DNA from: Synechococcus sp. CO36386bin_37
GTDB taxonomy: Bacteria; Cyanobacteriota; Cyanobacteriia; PCC-6307; Cyanobiaceae
DNA: 6,080 nt
Direction: 5' to 3'
Assembly: GCA_011525445.1 (NCBI GenBank)
Contig: WTGE01000382.1
Coordinates: 1 to 6,080, forward strand
Made by a program: the position numbers and the translations under genes. Positions 5,615 to 6,080 of this stretch are shown in pieces (within the stretch, counting starts at the first letter, position 1; each line of letters starts with the position of its first letter). The notes beneath the pieces were generated by a model. It made no database searches, had not been told where the DNA came from, and saw nothing but the letters and a program-made list of their open reading frames with translations.

Positions 5615-6080
5615 ACCACACAGCCCATACAAATTGGGGTAGCGCGAGATAACGACGCCAACGGGCTGGCTCCTGCAGAAGGCGATAGAGCCATTCGAGT
5701 TGAAGTCGGCTCGTCCACATTGGTGCGCGTTTCTTCACACCGGCCCAAACATCAAAGCTTCCCCCCACACCCATCAACAATCCGGTCTGACGTTCCTTCA
5801 AGCGTTGGGCCCAGAGTTCTTGCCGTGGAACGCCCAGAGCGACGAGAACCAGATCAGGATTCAGCGCGCTCAGGTTTTCTTCCAATTGTGGCCAGGCCTC
5901 GTCGGCGAGGTAGCCATGTTGCGCTAACACCAACCGCAAATCTGGACGCTCCACGGCCAGGCGATCACACAAGCGCTCCATCACTTGCGGCGCTGCCCCA
6001 ACAAGGGCGACCGACCAACCATGGGCCTCGGCGTAAGCCAGGAGATCCCACGCCAGTTCGATACCAGGGCTGCGACGTAG
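5553..6080 (-). CDS. WecG/TagA/CpsF family glycosyltransferase (5' part cut by window edge)
   Basis: Members transfer N-acetylmannosamine-type sugars to lipid-linked precursors for enterobacterial common antigen, teichoic acid or capsule. In a cyanobacterium, a role in surface polysaccharide or lipopolysaccharide is the reasonable inference; donor and acceptor are unknown. The visible 175 residues are the C-terminal part, open up to base 6080; the family is about 240 residues, so some 65-70 N-terminal residues, including the usual catalytic Asp region, lie outside. Numbered from the window edge, motifs are [10 protein letters not shown] (24-33), HGYL (55-58), [18 protein letters not shown] (75-92), [17 protein letters not shown] (104-120) and [16 protein letters not shown] (128-143). 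A polar tail ([20 protein letters not shown], 156-175) ends at TGA 5555-5553. That tail is encoded antisense to the psbK 3' end. The GTG and ATG at 5984 and 5981 are internal codons, not the start. Confidence 0.93.
   Translation of the reverse strand, partial: LRRSPGIELAWDLLAYAEAHGWSVALVGAAPQVMERLCDRLAVERPDLRLVLAQHGYLADEAWPQLEENLSALNPDLVLVALGVPRQELWAQRLKERQTGLLMGVGGSFDVWAGVKKRAPMWTSRLQLEWLYRLLQEPARWRRYLALPQFVWAVWFSGSRQRPATRMQVEEKRAE

Noticed and set aside
1..6080. Possible defence system, mobile element, prophage or CRISPR array
   Set aside because: All confident genes are housekeeping or lineage-typical. No transposase, integrase, nuclease, direct-repeat array or terminal inverted repeat was seen.

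Overview
The window looks like ordinary chromosome from a marine picocyanobacterium, most likely Synechococcus/Cyanobium or a GC-rich low-light Prochlorococcus. The strongest pointer is a complete psbK, the photosystem II small subunit, directly downstream of tgt. A DUF3155 gene, a family I know only from cyanobacteria, and very tight packing with convergent overlaps agree with this. Base composition appears moderately GC-rich by eye; I did not compute it. No mobile element, CRISPR array, tRNA or rRNA is visible.

Layout. Positions 1-924 (minus) hold the first 308 codons of purH (IMP biosynthesis), cut by the left edge. Divergent from it, 984-1607 (plus) is a small alpha/beta-hydrolase of the carboxylesterase/phospholipase family. 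Convergent to that, 1640-2008 (minus) is a DUF3155 protein of unknown function. Next comes the only long non-obvious stretch, 2009-2395. It contains a good minus-strand intrinsic-terminator candidate at 2046-2084, which closes a small uncharacterised open frame. Positions 2396-3544 (plus) encode a soluble sensor histidine kinase with a GAF-like N-terminus. Its 3' end overlaps, tail to tail, the 3' end of cobS (3489-4262, minus), the cobalamin synthase. Divergent from cobS, tgt (4322-5440, plus; tRNA-guanine transglycosylase) is followed after 30 bases by psbK (5471-5614). The 3' end of psbK overlaps, tail to tail, a WecG/TagA/CpsF-type glycosyltransferase (5553-6080, minus) cut by the right edge.

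How they fit together. These are mostly unrelated housekeeping genes: purine synthesis, corrinoid assembly, tRNA queuosine modification, a photosystem II subunit and surface-glycan synthesis. The only arrangement that looks like a same-strand operon is tgt-psbK.

I found no convincing undescribed multi-gene system. The parts most worth a second look are the 2009-2395 region (terminator, orphan small frame, structured leader of the DUF3155 gene), the orphan histidine kinase with its unusual H-box, and the two convergent coding overlaps.
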